A DNA stretch of 56,450 nucleotides from Hyphomicrobiales bacterium (GTDB lineage Bacteria > Pseudomonadota > Alphaproteobacteria > Rhizobiales > Rhizobiaceae). The DNA is taken from assembly GCA_900469955.1 (NCBI GenBank), contig UBYX01000052.1, positions 1-56,450 on the forward strand, given 5' to 3'. Below are positions 1-7,609 of the stretch, one piece after another; position 1 is the stretch's first letter, and every line of letters begins with the position of its first letter. Below the pieces are notes generated by a model that was given only the letters and a program-made list of their open reading frames with translations, ran no database searches and was not told the DNA's origin. Position numbers and translations under genes: made by a program.

Positions 1-298
1 CTCGCCATGACCAGCTTACGGTGGGACTTCCACCCACAACAATGCGCCCATGCTGGGCGCACCAACGGGAAAACGGCTCCGGGTGGAGCCGTTTTTTCGT
101 TCATCCTCAATGTCATTCGATACGTCGGACCATCCGTCCAGGATCCTTTGTTCCCTATTCCCGAACATTGCGTTTGGAAATCATGACCTACCGCAGGAGT
201 GCCGCAACCTCCATCTCATTGCCGGAAGCAAGCAATTGCTTCTTCGACAACCAACTCGGAGTTCATTTTACGGCTCCGACCGAAAGAAGAATACGACT
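1..298. other. Upstream transcript tail and leader region, no gene
   Basis: No open frame here looks like a real protein. The left 100 bases are rich in hairpins: an 8-bp stem TGCGCCCA/TGGGCGCA at 43-61 with a 3-nt loop, then the terminator annotated separately. They look like the 3' end of a transcript that begins outside the window, either a small RNA or an mRNA tail. The right part leads into the first small secreted-protein gene; a purine-rich GAAAGAAG near 282 is its likely ribosome site. Confidence 0.4.
70..97 (+). terminator. Rho-independent terminator
   Basis: A perfect 11-bp stem, AAAACGGCTCC (70-80) pairing with GGAGCCGTTTT (85-95), has a 4-nt GGGT loop and runs into a T tract. This is a textbook intrinsic terminator for a transcript entering from the left edge. 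It separates that transcript from the small-protein genes. Confidence 0.85.
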
Positions 299-526
299 AT
301 GAAAAGCATTATTTCCACCATCACTGCCGCCATGATTGTCACGGCTTCATTTGCCGGTGCTGCGTTCGCCGAGGGCGACTATTACAACGGCACCTCAAAG
401 GCACAGGCTACCTCCCGAGCCGATGGCCCTGTCGACAATGTCCACACCGGCAGTATCGAGCAGACACATGGCGGCAATCAAAGTGGTCAGCCGATCTTCG
501 GCCATACGAGCCGGGATAACCGCTGA
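299..526 (+). CDS. Small secreted protein, first of a tandem pair
   Basis: A 75-residue protein with a clear Sec signal peptide: charged start MKS, hydrophobic core, and an Ala-rich cleavage site ending AFAEGD near residue 23. The mature part is only about 50 hydrophilic residues. It shares EGDY, GT, K, Q, DNV-T-SI, QPIF and a C-terminal T-RDNR with the gene 99 bp downstream, so the two are paralogues. I chose ATG 299 because the longer upstream frame lacks a signal peptide, whereas this start has a purine-rich site and an ideal leader. Short exported proteins of this type are common in Rhizobiales and usually carry DUF labels (DUF680 is a possible relative), but I cannot assign a function. 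It should act in the periplasm or outside the cell. Confidence 0.75.
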   Translation: MKSIISTITAAMIVTASFAGAAFAEGDYYNGTSKAQATSRADGPVDNVHTGSIEQTHGGNQSGQPIFGHTSRDNR

Positions 527-624
527 CGGCGATTGAGACGGCGCATTTCATTCAAGATACCGAAATCATCCGCCTGGCAGGTCGCAAACTTCAGCCACGG
601 ATGCACTCTGAAAGGAACTAAATT

Positions 625-840
625 ATGAAGACCTCCCTCTCTGTAATTTCCGCCATGATCGCGGCCACAGTCTTTGCAGGCTCCGCGCTTGCCGAAGGGG
701 ATTATTTCGAAGGTACGGCAAAGACGCAGGTTTCCTCCAAGATCGACAATGTCAGAACCGACAGCATCGACCAGGTCCGCATCGACGGCCGTAGCGACAG
801 CCAGCCGATCTTTGAGAAGACCAACCGCGACAACCGGTAA
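625..840 (+). CDS. Small secreted protein, second of a tandem pair
   Basis: A 71-residue paralogue of the preceding gene. It has a signal peptide of about 23 residues (MKTSLSVISAM through SALAEGD) and a mature part with the same skeleton: EGDYFEGTAKTQ, DNVRTDSIDQ, SQPIF and RDNR. A good ribosome site (AAAGGAA, 611-617) lies 7 bases before the ATG. The conserved ends with a variable middle suggest tandem duplication followed by divergence under constraint. Downstream, CGCGGGTA (869-876) can pair with TACCCGCG (888-895), a possible transcript-end hairpin without a T tract. Function unknown; probably periplasmic. Confidence 0.78.
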   Translation: MKTSLSVISAMIAATVFAGSALAEGDYFEGTAKTQVSSKIDNVRTDSIDQVRIDGRSDSQPIFEKTNRDNR

Positions 841-1006
841 CCCTGTTCCTTCGCGGTTTCCAAGTAAGCGCGGGTAGGCCATAGAATTACCCGCGTCGCT
901 ATATCCCGGTGCTGGGAGAGGTCGGCTTAGGCCGGGGTTCTCCCGCCACCGCCGCCGGTCTCCCAAGAGAAGTTTTGCGGCGGTACCCTAGCCATCCACG
1001 CCATCT

Positions 1007-1030
1007 CGATATATCCAAAGCTATATATTG
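1007..1030. promoter_or_regulatory. Candidate ModE (molybdate) operator
   Basis: The sequence fits the ModE-box pattern CGNTATATA-N6-TATATANCG with exactly six spacer bases and two mismatches (C at 1015, T at 1029). It sits immediately upstream of modB and overlaps the more upstream of its two possible TTG starts. ModE with bound molybdate normally represses mod genes from such a site, so modBC should be expressed when molybdate is scarce. No modE gene is in the window. The match was found by eye. Confidence 0.6.
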
Positions 1031-1048
1031 TACTGGCGGGATCGGCAT

Positions 1049-1750
1049 TTGGACTGGCTTCAACTGAGCGACGAGGAATGGACCGCGATCAGGCTCAGCC
1101 TGTGGGTTTCCGCCGTCGCGATGACCGTCAGCCTGCCTTTCGGAATCCTCACTGCATATTTGCTGGCGCGAGGCCGATTTTGGGGCAAGTCGATCCTCAA
1201 CGGGCTGGTGCATCTGCCGCTTATCCTCCCGCCAGTGGTGACCGGCTTCCTCCTGCTCGTCGTTTTCGGTCGGCGCGGTGTCGTCGGCTCCTTCCTGGAT
1301 CAGTATCTCGGGATCGTGTTTTCGTTTCGGTGGACAGGTGCCGCGCTTGCCTGCGGCATCATGGGTTTCCCGCTGATGGTGCGGTCCATTCGTCTTTCCG
1401 TCGAGGCCGTGGACCACAAGCTCGAAGAGGCAGCAAGGACGCTCGGCGCCGGCCCTGCCTGGGTCTTCGTGACCGTTACCCTGCCCCTGATCCTTCCTGG
1501 CATTATCGCCGGCATGATCCTCGCTTTCGCCAAGGCCATGGGTGAATTTGGTGCGACGATCACCTTCGTCTCCAACATTCCCGGTGAAACCCAGACCTTG
1601 TCCGCGGCGATCTACACATTTACCCAGGTTCCAGGCGGCGACGCGGGTGCCATGCGGCTGACGATCGTGGCGATCGCCATTTCCTTTACTGCATTGCTCG
1701 CCTCCGAGTTCATGGCCTATCTTGTCGGCAAAAGAGTGCACGTTGAATGA
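1049..1750 (+). CDS. modB: Molybdate ABC transporter permease ModB
   Basis: Inner-membrane channel subunit of the high-affinity molybdate importer. The 233-residue protein is all membrane segments plus the cytoplasmic coupling loop (EEAARTLGAGPAWVF, the EAA motif contacting ModC) and a late MGEFGATI-F segment typical of ModB and CysT/W permeases. I chose TTG 1049 (DWLQLSDEEW follows) over the in-frame TTG at 1028 because GGCGGGA at 1036-1042 is well spaced before 1049, while 1028 lies inside the ModE-like box. The 3' end overlaps modC by four bases (ATGA), so the pair is translationally coupled. The binding protein ModA, normally encoded just upstream, is missing: only about 200 bp separate modB from an unrelated small gene. 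Confidence 0.9.
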   Translation: MDWLQLSDEEWTAIRLSLWVSAVAMTVSLPFGILTAYLLARGRFWGKSILNGLVHLPLILPPVVTGFLLLVVFGRRGVVGSFLDQYLGIVFSFRWTGAALACGIMGFPLMVRSIRLSVEAVDHKLEEAARTLGAGPAWVFVTVTLPLILPGIIAGMILAFAKAMGEFGATITFVSNIPGETQTLSAAIYTFTQVPGGDAGAMRLTIVAIAISFTALLASEFMAYLVGKRVHVE

Positions 1751-2817
1751 CCCTGGCTGTGGATGTGCAACAGACGCTGGGCGGGTTCGTACTTGATGCC
1801 CGCTTCACATCCAGACGAGGTGTGACGGCGCTTTTTGGCCCATCGGGCTCAGGAAAGACCTCGTTGATCCGGGTGATCGCGGGGCTTTCCAAACCGCAGC
1901 GGGGAAGCCTCCTGATCGATGATCAGGTTTTGGTAGATACCGAAAACGAGATATTCGTTCCCGCACATCGTCGCCATTTCGGTTACGTCTTTCAAGAAGG
2001 CAGGCTTTTCCCGCATCTTTCCGTCCGCCAGAATCTGAATTATGGCCGGTGGTTTGCGCCGAAGTCTGCGCGCATCGGCGACTTCCAGCATATCGTTGAT
2101 CTTCTCGGTATCGGCGGATTGCTGGATCGGCGGCCCGGAACGCTCTCCGGAGGCGAAAAGCAGCGCGTGGCGATCGGGCGAGCCTTGTTTGCCGGACCGC
2201 GCCTGCTGCTGATGGACGAACCCCTTGCTTCCCTGGACGATCCGCGCAAAGCGGAAATCCTGCCCTATCTGGAACGGTTGCGGGACGAGACATCGACACC
2301 AATCGTCTATGTCAGTCATTCGACGGCCGAGGTAGCGCGCCTGGCCGATCAGGTGGTGATGATGCACAACGGCAGGGTCGAGGCGGTGGGAACCACCGCG
2401 GAAATCCTCGCCGGCTTTTCCTTCCTGTCGTCGGATCGGCGCGAAGCCGGTGCCGTCCTCTCGGGCGTCGTCGAGACGATCGACGCAGTTCACCGCCTGG
2501 CGACGATACGGCTCTCCGCTTTCCAACTGATCGTTCCCACCGCGCAGGTGGAGGCTGGAGCGACGGTCAGGCTGCATATCCCGGAACGGGACGTAATGGT
2601 GGCGACAATGCGGCCTGAGGGTCTGAGCGCCCTTAACATTGTCGAGGGGCGGGTTGCGTCGATCGAGGCCGACGGCGAGGGTATGGTGCGCGTCCGCATC
2701 CGGTGCGGCGATGATATTGTGCTCGCCCGCATCACCGCGCTTTCCGCCGAACGGCTTGCCCTGAAACTCGAAGAGCCGGTTTTCGCGGTGGTCAAGACTG
2801 TGGCGTTGGAACGCTGA
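1747..2817 (+). CDS. modC: Molybdate ABC transporter ATPase ModC
   Basis: Cytoplasmic ATPase driving molybdate import with ModB. The 356 residues have the normal ModC plan: Walker A GPSGSGKT at 31-38, signature LSGGEKQR at about 133-140, Walker B LLLMDEP at about 153-159, the switch His in YVSHS, then a C-terminal molybdate-binding Mop domain (roughly residues 290-350) that lets ModC sense the oxyanion. Length and domain order match the family. Start ATG 1747 overlaps the modB stop. In this window the obvious molybdenum consumer is the paoC product about 36 kb downstream. Confidence 0.93.
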   Translation: MTLAVDVQQTLGGFVLDARFTSRRGVTALFGPSGSGKTSLIRVIAGLSKPQRGSLLIDDQVLVDTENEIFVPAHRRHFGYVFQEGRLFPHLSVRQNLNYGRWFAPKSARIGDFQHIVDLLGIGGLLDRRPGTLSGGEKQRVAIGRALFAGPRLLLMDEPLASLDDPRKAEILPYLERLRDETSTPIVYVSHSTAEVARLADQVVMMHNGRVEAVGTTAEILAGFSFLSSDRREAGAVLSGVVETIDAVHRLATIRLSAFQLIVPTAQVEAGATVRLHIPERDVMVATMRPEGLSALNIVEGRVASIEADGEGMVRVRIRCGDDIVLARITALSAERLALKLEEPVFAVVKTVALER

Positions 2818-2997
2818 TCGGTAAAGTCAAAAGGACTGCCCACAAAATTTTGCACACGCGTACATTTTGTCATTCCGGTGTTATGGAGGCCCAATAAACC
2901 GCTCCCGTTGATCATGAATTCAGCGCTTCCGGCGCACATCGGCAGGTGCCTGCCGGTGCCCGGAAGCAGCCATTTTCGCTCTTCGGGGAGTTAAACC
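2818..2997 (+). promoter_or_regulatory. Leader of the ABC-GDPD operon: candidate PHO box and hairpin
   Basis: Three elements lie between modC and the binding-protein gene. At 2867-2884, TTGTCAT-TCCG-GTGTTAT matches the rhizobial PHO box CTGTCAT-N4-CTGTCAT at 11 of 14 conserved bases with the correct 4-base gap; AATAAA at 2893-2898 could be a -10. At 2925-2967 lies a long imperfect hairpin: GCTTCCGG/CCGGAAGC outer stem, GCAC/GTGC middle stem, GGCAG/CTGCC inner stem with a GTGC loop. The ribosome site GGGGAG follows at 2985-2990. ACAAAAT (2842-2848) and ATTTTGT (2864-2870) form a further inverted repeat. All of this is visual; the PHO box is a candidate only. Confidence 0.4.
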
Positions 2998-4344
2998 ATG
3001 ACTGTTCGTCCGATACTGAAATCCGCCGCACTTGCGGGCGTTCTTCTTACGTCCACCGCCGTCTTTGCCTCAGCCAAGGATGTCACCATTTCCGTCTGGT
3101 CGGGCGGTTCAGGCCCGAACGACAACTACCGCGTCGATGCCATTGAAATTGCCGCCGATATTCTCGAGCGTGAAGCCGCCATCCGCGGTGAACAGCTCAA
3201 CATCATCGTGCAGAAGACGCCCTATTCCGGCTGGGAAGACTTCAAGCAGGCTCTGACGCTTGCCGCCGAGGCCAAAAAGGCTCCGAACATCGTCGCGACG
3301 GGTCACGAGGATATCGGTCCGTGGGCCCAGGCAGGTCTTATCGTTCCGGCTGAGGACTATATCGACCTCGATGCCTGGCCGATCAGCGATATCTATCCGA
3401 ATTTGATGGAAATCTCCTCGTTCAACGGCACGGTTTACGGGATCCCGCAGGACGCCGAATCCCGCCCCCTGTTTTTCTGGAAGCCTTACATGAAGGCGAT
3501 CGGCTATACGGACGCTGACATCGAAGCGCTGCCGACCAAGGTGGAGAAGGGCGAATATACGCTGAAAAACGTCCTGGAAGATGCCAAGAAGATGCAGGAC
3601 AAGGGCCTCGTCCAGGCTGGCTACGGCTTTTATCCGCGTACGAATAACGGTCCGGATTACTGGCAGTTCTACACGTCCTTCGGTGGCGTCATGGAAGAAG
3701 AAGGCAAGCTCGTCTTCGACAAGGCGGCGATGAAACGCACCTACCAGTATTTTGCCGATCTCGTTGCAGCAGGCGTTACCAAAAAGAACCATATCGGCAT
3801 GCCCGGCGACCAGTGGTGGAAGGAAGTTGCGACCGGCAAGGCCGGGATCTGGCACGGCGGTACCTGGCACTATGCACGGCTGGTAAACCAGGAGGGGCTC
3901 AAGGACTTCTTCGACAACGTCCAGTTCACGCTGATCCCGGCAGGCGAAGGCGGGAAGGCGAATACGCTTACCCATCCGTTGACCTATCTCCTGATGGCTG
4001 GCCACGACCAGGAAACGACGCAGATCGCTGCCAATCTCGTTACAATCGCCTCCGAGCCGCGTATCAACGCGCTCCATGCGATCAAGTCGGCGCATCTCGG
4101 CATCTCGGCATCCGAGACCAAAGTTGATCTCTACGCCTCCAACCGTTGGGCCTCGGAAGCGACCGAACGTCTTCTGCCGCATGCCAATGCGATGCCGAAC
4201 AATGCGGATTTCGGCAAATACTGGACGATCATGTGGAAGAACATGGAAGCGACCTGGACCGGCGCCAAGCCGGTCGACGCCGCAGTCAACGATGCCGAAG
4301 CCGAGCTGAAGTCGACGCTCGGTGGTGCCATCGTCATCCGCTGA
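2998..4344 (+). CDS. Carbohydrate-type ABC transporter substrate-binding protein
   Basis: Periplasmic receptor of a CUT1-type importer: 448 residues, the usual length for extracellular solute-binding family 1. A Sec signal peptide (MTVRPILKSAALAGVLL to FASA, about 25 residues) precedes a mature start KDVTISVWSGG, the typical first strand of this fold. Trp/Tyr-rich stretches (WQFYTSFGG, GKAGIWHGGTWHY) are typical sugar-site elements. It begins an operon continuing with two permeases, an ATPase, a GDPD-LacI fusion and an IMPase-like phosphatase. The order resembles ugpBAECQ, but the sequence does not read like UgpB itself, so I leave the symbol blank. From context the ligand may be a phosphodiester-containing sugar or polyol; that is inference. 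Confidence 0.85.
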   Translation: MTVRPILKSAALAGVLLTSTAVFASAKDVTISVWSGGSGPNDNYRVDAIEIAADILEREAAIRGEQLNIIVQKTPYSGWEDFKQALTLAAEAKKAPNIVATGHEDIGPWAQAGLIVPAEDYIDLDAWPISDIYPNLMEISSFNGTVYGIPQDAESRPLFFWKPYMKAIGYTDADIEALPTKVEKGEYTLKNVLEDAKKMQDKGLVQAGYGFYPRTNNGPDYWQFYTSFGGVMEEEGKLVFDKAAMKRTYQYFADLVAAGVTKKNHIGMPGDQWWKEVATGKAGIWHGGTWHYARLVNQEGLKDFFDNVQFTLIPAGEGGKANTLTHPLTYLLMAGHDQETTQIAANLVTIASEPRINALHAIKSAHLGISASETKVDLYASNRWASEATERLLPHANAMPNNADFGKYWTIMWKNMEATWTGAKPVDAAVNDAEAELKSTLGGAIVIR

Positions 4345-4361
4345 TCAAGGTTGCTGAGGTC

Positions 4362-4387
4362 GCGGGCGGCACCACTCCGCCGCCCGC
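4362..4387 (+). other. Intercistronic stem-loop after the binding-protein gene
   Basis: A perfect 9-bp GC stem, GCGGGCGGC (4362-4370) pairing with GCCGCCCGC (4379-4387) around an 8-nt loop, without a T tract. Such hairpins protect the 3' end of binding-protein mRNA and give more receptor than membrane subunits from one operon. A look-alike (8-bp stem, 8-nt loop) follows the binding-protein gene at 44704-44727. Confidence 0.65.
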
Positions 4388-4407
4388 CTTCTTCCTAAGG
4401 TTTCCCC

Positions 4408-5709
4408 ATGCGAACGTCGCGAACGCTCGGAATAGTCATGATCGCGCCTGCTGCGATCATGATCTTCCTATTCTACCTGATGCCGGCAATCCTGACGGGC
4501 ATCTTCGCCATGACCAACATGAGTACGGCGACCGGTATTTCCGGCGGCGTCTTTCAAGTCACCCAAGGGGCGGTGAACCGGCTAGGGCCTGATATGCCCG
4601 AGCTTGCATCAGGCATAGCGGAGCCGCGTTTTGTCATCGACGAGGAGGGATTGGCGGCGCTGGAGGCGTTGAAGCTGAAGCCGGGATATGCCGCTGAACT
4701 CAGAGGCCAGCACATCGGTGAGGTTTTTGCCTCCCGGCGGGAGGCGGAGCGGGTCATAAAGGCGCTTAGAGATAGGCCTTCGACCCGTGAGGTGAAGCAG
4801 ATTTCCGATCTCTTCAATCGCTCGGTCCTCAATACCCGGTTCGAGACCCGCGAGGCGCTGATCGGCAACCTGGAAAAACTGGGCTTCAAGCTGAAACCGG
4901 AAGAGCAGGACAAGGTCGCGAGGGAAACCTATACCGGCTGGGTCTGGACGACAGACAATTTCAAGGTCATCGGCAACTCACCCGACATGGCGAAGATCTT
5001 TCTCAATACCGCCTTCTATGTCGCTGTAACCCTTATGCTCTTCAACGTGAGTTACGCGCTTTTCCTGGCCGTGACGACCCACTATATGCCGCCTGCGACC
5101 GCCTCCATTTTCCGCGCCGTCTGGCTACTGCCGCGCATTACGCCGGTGGTGATCTATGTCCTGATGTGGAAGTGGCTCACCTGGGACAACGGCTTTATCT
5201 CCATGTTCATGGGCCAGTTGGGGGTGCCGCCGAAGAACTATCTGCTCGACAATGCTTACAACGCCTGGTTCTTCGTGATCCTGATCAACGGCTTCATCGG
5301 CGCGTCGATGGGAATGCTGGTCTTTTCCTCGGCGATCAAGGCGATCCCTCAAACGCATTTTCATGCAAGCGAGGTGGATGGCGCCAGCCGCTGGCAGCAG
5401 ATCCGCTACATCATCCTGCCGCAGCTGCGTTGGCCGATCCTGTTCGTGACCTGCTATCAAACGCTTTCGCTGCTCGCCTCCTTCAACGAGATCCTCCTTT
5501 CGACCCGCGGCGGGCCGGGGCGGGCGACCGAGGTCTGGTCGCTCGCCGCCTACCATACGGCGCTCAACAACTATACCGGCAATCTGGAATACGGCCTGGG
5601 CGCGGCCCTTGCGCTGATGCTGGTGATCATCGGGGTCATCCTGTCGCTGATCTACCTGCGCGTCTTTCGTTACGACACCCTGATCTCCAAGCCGTTGATC
5701 GAGGATTGA
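4408..5709 (+). CDS. Carbohydrate-type ABC permease with large periplasmic insertion
   Basis: First membrane subunit (MalF/UgpA-like) of the importer. At 433 residues it is well over the usual 290-310. The extra length is a soluble, charged insertion of roughly 150 residues between the first membrane helix (near residues 9-36) and the second (near 195), recalling the MalF P2 loop that contacts the binding protein. The rest is normal, with the EAA coupling loop (EVDGASRWQQIRYIILPQL) near residue 325 and a C-terminal helix. It is followed by the second permease with a 2-bp gap. The insertion probably docks the binding protein or contributes to ligand handling; that is inference from topology. 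Confidence 0.87.
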   Translation: MRTSRTLGIVMIAPAAIMIFLFYLMPAILTGIFAMTNMSTATGISGGVFQVTQGAVNRLGPDMPELASGIAEPRFVIDEEGLAALEALKLKPGYAAELRGQHIGEVFASRREAERVIKALRDRPSTREVKQISDLFNRSVLNTRFETREALIGNLEKLGFKLKPEEQDKVARETYTGWVWTTDNFKVIGNSPDMAKIFLNTAFYVAVTLMLFNVSYALFLAVTTHYMPPATASIFRAVWLLPRITPVVIYVLMWKWLTWDNGFISMFMGQLGVPPKNYLLDNAYNAWFFVILINGFIGASMGMLVFSSAIKAIPQTHFHASEVDGASRWQQIRYIILPQLRWPILFVTCYQTLSLLASFNEILLSTRGGPGRATEVWSLAAYHTALNNYTGNLEYGLGAALALMLVIIGVILSLIYLRVFRYDTLISKPLIED

Positions 5710-5711
5710 CG

Positions 5712-6554
5712 ATGGCTGACAAGACTGAAACTTCCGTGAACTTCTCGAGCGTGCCAGTCATGCTGCTGCTGACGCTGGTCAGCCTGCCGCTCGTGCTGAT
5801 GTATGCCTATCTCTTCATCGATACGATCACCAATTCGGAGGCAGGCTCGCTGATCCCGAACGAGCTGACGCTCGAACACTGGCGGTTCCTCTGGGAAACG
5901 AGGCCGGGTAAGGCCAGTATCTGGCTCGTAACCCTCAACACCTTCATCTTTGCCGGCGGCATCACGGCGGTAATCCTAATCGTCTCATCGATGGCGGGCT
6001 ACGTTCTGTCGCGGCTGAATGTACCCGCGCGCGGCCTGTTGCTGGCCGGCGTCATGGTGCTGCATGCCTTTCCCTCGGTGACCCTCATCATCTCGATCTT
6101 CATCGTGCTCCAGTATGTGGGCCTTTATAATTCGCTGATTGGCGTCATCCTGGTGAAAGCGGCGATCGACATGCCGCTCGGCATCTGGCTGATGAAGGGC
6201 TTCTACGACACCGTGCCATGGGAAATAGAGATGGCAGGTCTCGTCGACGGCGCTTCGCGGTTCACCGTCTGGCGGCGGCTTGTCCTGCCGCAGATCAAGC
6301 CGGCAATCATGGCGCTCGGCCTCTTTTCCTTCCTCACCGGATGGAGCGAGTTCATTCTGCCGCAAGTGCTTGCACCTGGCTCCCAGGTGCAGGTGCTGTC
6401 GGTCTATCTGGCAAGCCTAATTGCGGATGACAACAACTTCGATTTTGCCACTTTCAAGGCGGTCGGCGTGTTCTACGTTGTCCCGGTCCTCATTCTCTAT
6501 GTCTTTTTCCAGAAGCATCTCATGAACATCTACGGCGGAGGCACAAAGGGCTGA
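5712..6554 (+). CDS. Carbohydrate-type ABC permease, second subunit
   Basis: MalG/UgpE-like membrane subunit of 280 residues with six predicted helices and the EAA loop EMAGLVDGASRFTVWRRLVLP near residue 170. It also shows the MalG-family stretch DMPLGIWLMKGFYDTVP just before the loop. I chose ATG 5712, two bases after the preceding stop; the frame is open further upstream but overlaps the first permease. Its stop shares one base with the ATPase start. It forms the heterodimeric channel with the insertion-bearing permease. Confidence 0.88.
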   Translation: MADKTETSVNFSSVPVMLLLTLVSLPLVLMYAYLFIDTITNSEAGSLIPNELTLEHWRFLWETRPGKASIWLVTLNTFIFAGGITAVILIVSSMAGYVLSRLNVPARGLLLAGVMVLHAFPSVTLIISIFIVLQYVGLYNSLIGVILVKAAIDMPLGIWLMKGFYDTVPWEIEMAGLVDGASRFTVWRRLVLPQIKPAIMALGLFSFLTGWSEFILPQVLAPGSQVQVLSVYLASLIADDNNFDFATFKAVGVFYVVPVLILYVFFQKHLMNIYGGGTKG

Positions 6555-7609
6555 TGCGTATTCTGCTCGATAAATTTTCCAAAAGTTTCGGAAACACCAA
6601 AGTGATCGAGGCAATGGACCTCGAGGTGGGCTCCGGAGAAATGCTGGCGCTGCTCGGCCCCTCCGGTTGCGGCAAATCCACGACGTTATTTGCGATTTGC
6701 GGCATCCACCGGCCGACGTCGGGTCGCATCCTGTTTGGCGAAAGGGACGTCACCAGCCTCCCAAGCCAGGAGCGCAATGTGGGCGTCGTCTTCCAGTCCT
6801 ATGCGCTTTATCCGCACATGACGGTTGAGGAGAATATAGGCTTTCCGCTGACGGTGCGGCGGCTGCCTGCCGGCGATATCAAAAAGCGGGTCGCGGACAT
6901 TTCGGCACTCGTCCACATCGACAAGCTCCTCGGTCGACGACCAGCCCAGCTTTCTGGCGGGCAACAACAGCGCGTCGCCCTCGCACGCGCGCTCATCCGC
7001 CGGCCGGATGTGCTGCTGCTCGACGAACCGCTTGCCAATCTCGATGCGAAACTGCGCCTCGAGATGCGTTCGGAAATCCGCCGTCTGCAGAAGGAGACGG
7101 GCATTACCGCCATCCTCGTGACGCATGACCAGGTGGAAGCAATGAGCATGTGCGACCGTATCGCCATCATGAAAGAAGGCGAGATCGTCCAGATCGCCAC
7201 GCCGTCGGAGATGTACAACGATCCACGCACCGCCTTCGTCGCCGGTTTCCTCGGCAATCCGCCGATCTCCTTCCTGAAGGGCAAGGCACTGGGCGGGGCG
7301 TTCGTCTCCGGCGATGGTAATTTCAGGCTGCCTCTCGGGTCGCTTCGCAATGTCGGTGATGGCAGGGCGTTGACGATCGGTATCCGGCCCGAGCATTTCG
7401 GTCCCAGCGGCGACCTGGCCATCGAGGGTAAAGTCGCTTTTGCGGAAACACAGGGGCGGGAAAACCTCTATGACGTCGTGCTTGCGGACGGGTCCGTGCT
7501 GCGTTCGATCCAGCCGGTGCGTGATGACGTGAAGCTCGGCGACTGCGTTCGCTGGAACCTTTCCAGCGAGGCGGCATTCGTCTTTGCGGAAGATGGCCGG
7601 AGGCTTTGA
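6554..7609 (+). CDS. Carbohydrate-type ABC transporter ATPase (UgpC/MalK family)
   Basis: Cytoplasmic ATPase of 351 residues. Walker A GPSGCGKST is near residue 36, signature LSGGQQQRVALARAL near 135, Walker B VLLLDEPLANLDAKLR near 155 and the switch His in LVTHDQVEAM. A C-terminal OB-type regulatory region (about 235-351) is typical of the MalK/UgpC/MsmK group. The start overlaps the permease stop by one base, and the stop directly abuts the start of the GDPD-LacI gene, so the operon is tightly coupled. Confidence 0.9.
   Translation: MRILLDKFSKSFGNTKVIEAMDLEVGSGEMLALLGPSGCGKSTTLFAICGIHRPTSGRILFGERDVTSLPSQERNVGVVFQSYALYPHMTVEENIGFPLTVRRLPAGDIKKRVADISALVHIDKLLGRRPAQLSGGQQQRVALARALIRRPDVLLLDEPLANLDAKLRLEMRSEIRRLQKETGITAILVTHDQVEAMSMCDRIAIMKEGEIVQIATPSEMYNDPRTAFVAGFLGNPPISFLKGKALGGAFVSGDGNFRLPLGSLRNVGDGRALTIGIRPEHFGPSGDLAIEGKVAFAETQGRENLYDVVLADGSVLRSIQPVRDDVKLGDCVRWNLSSEAAFVFAEDGRRL

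Noticed and set aside
2998..7609. Naming the importer ugpBAEC
   Set aside because: Gene order fits, but the binding protein does not read like UgpB and one permease has a large insertion, so the specific symbols are not justified.
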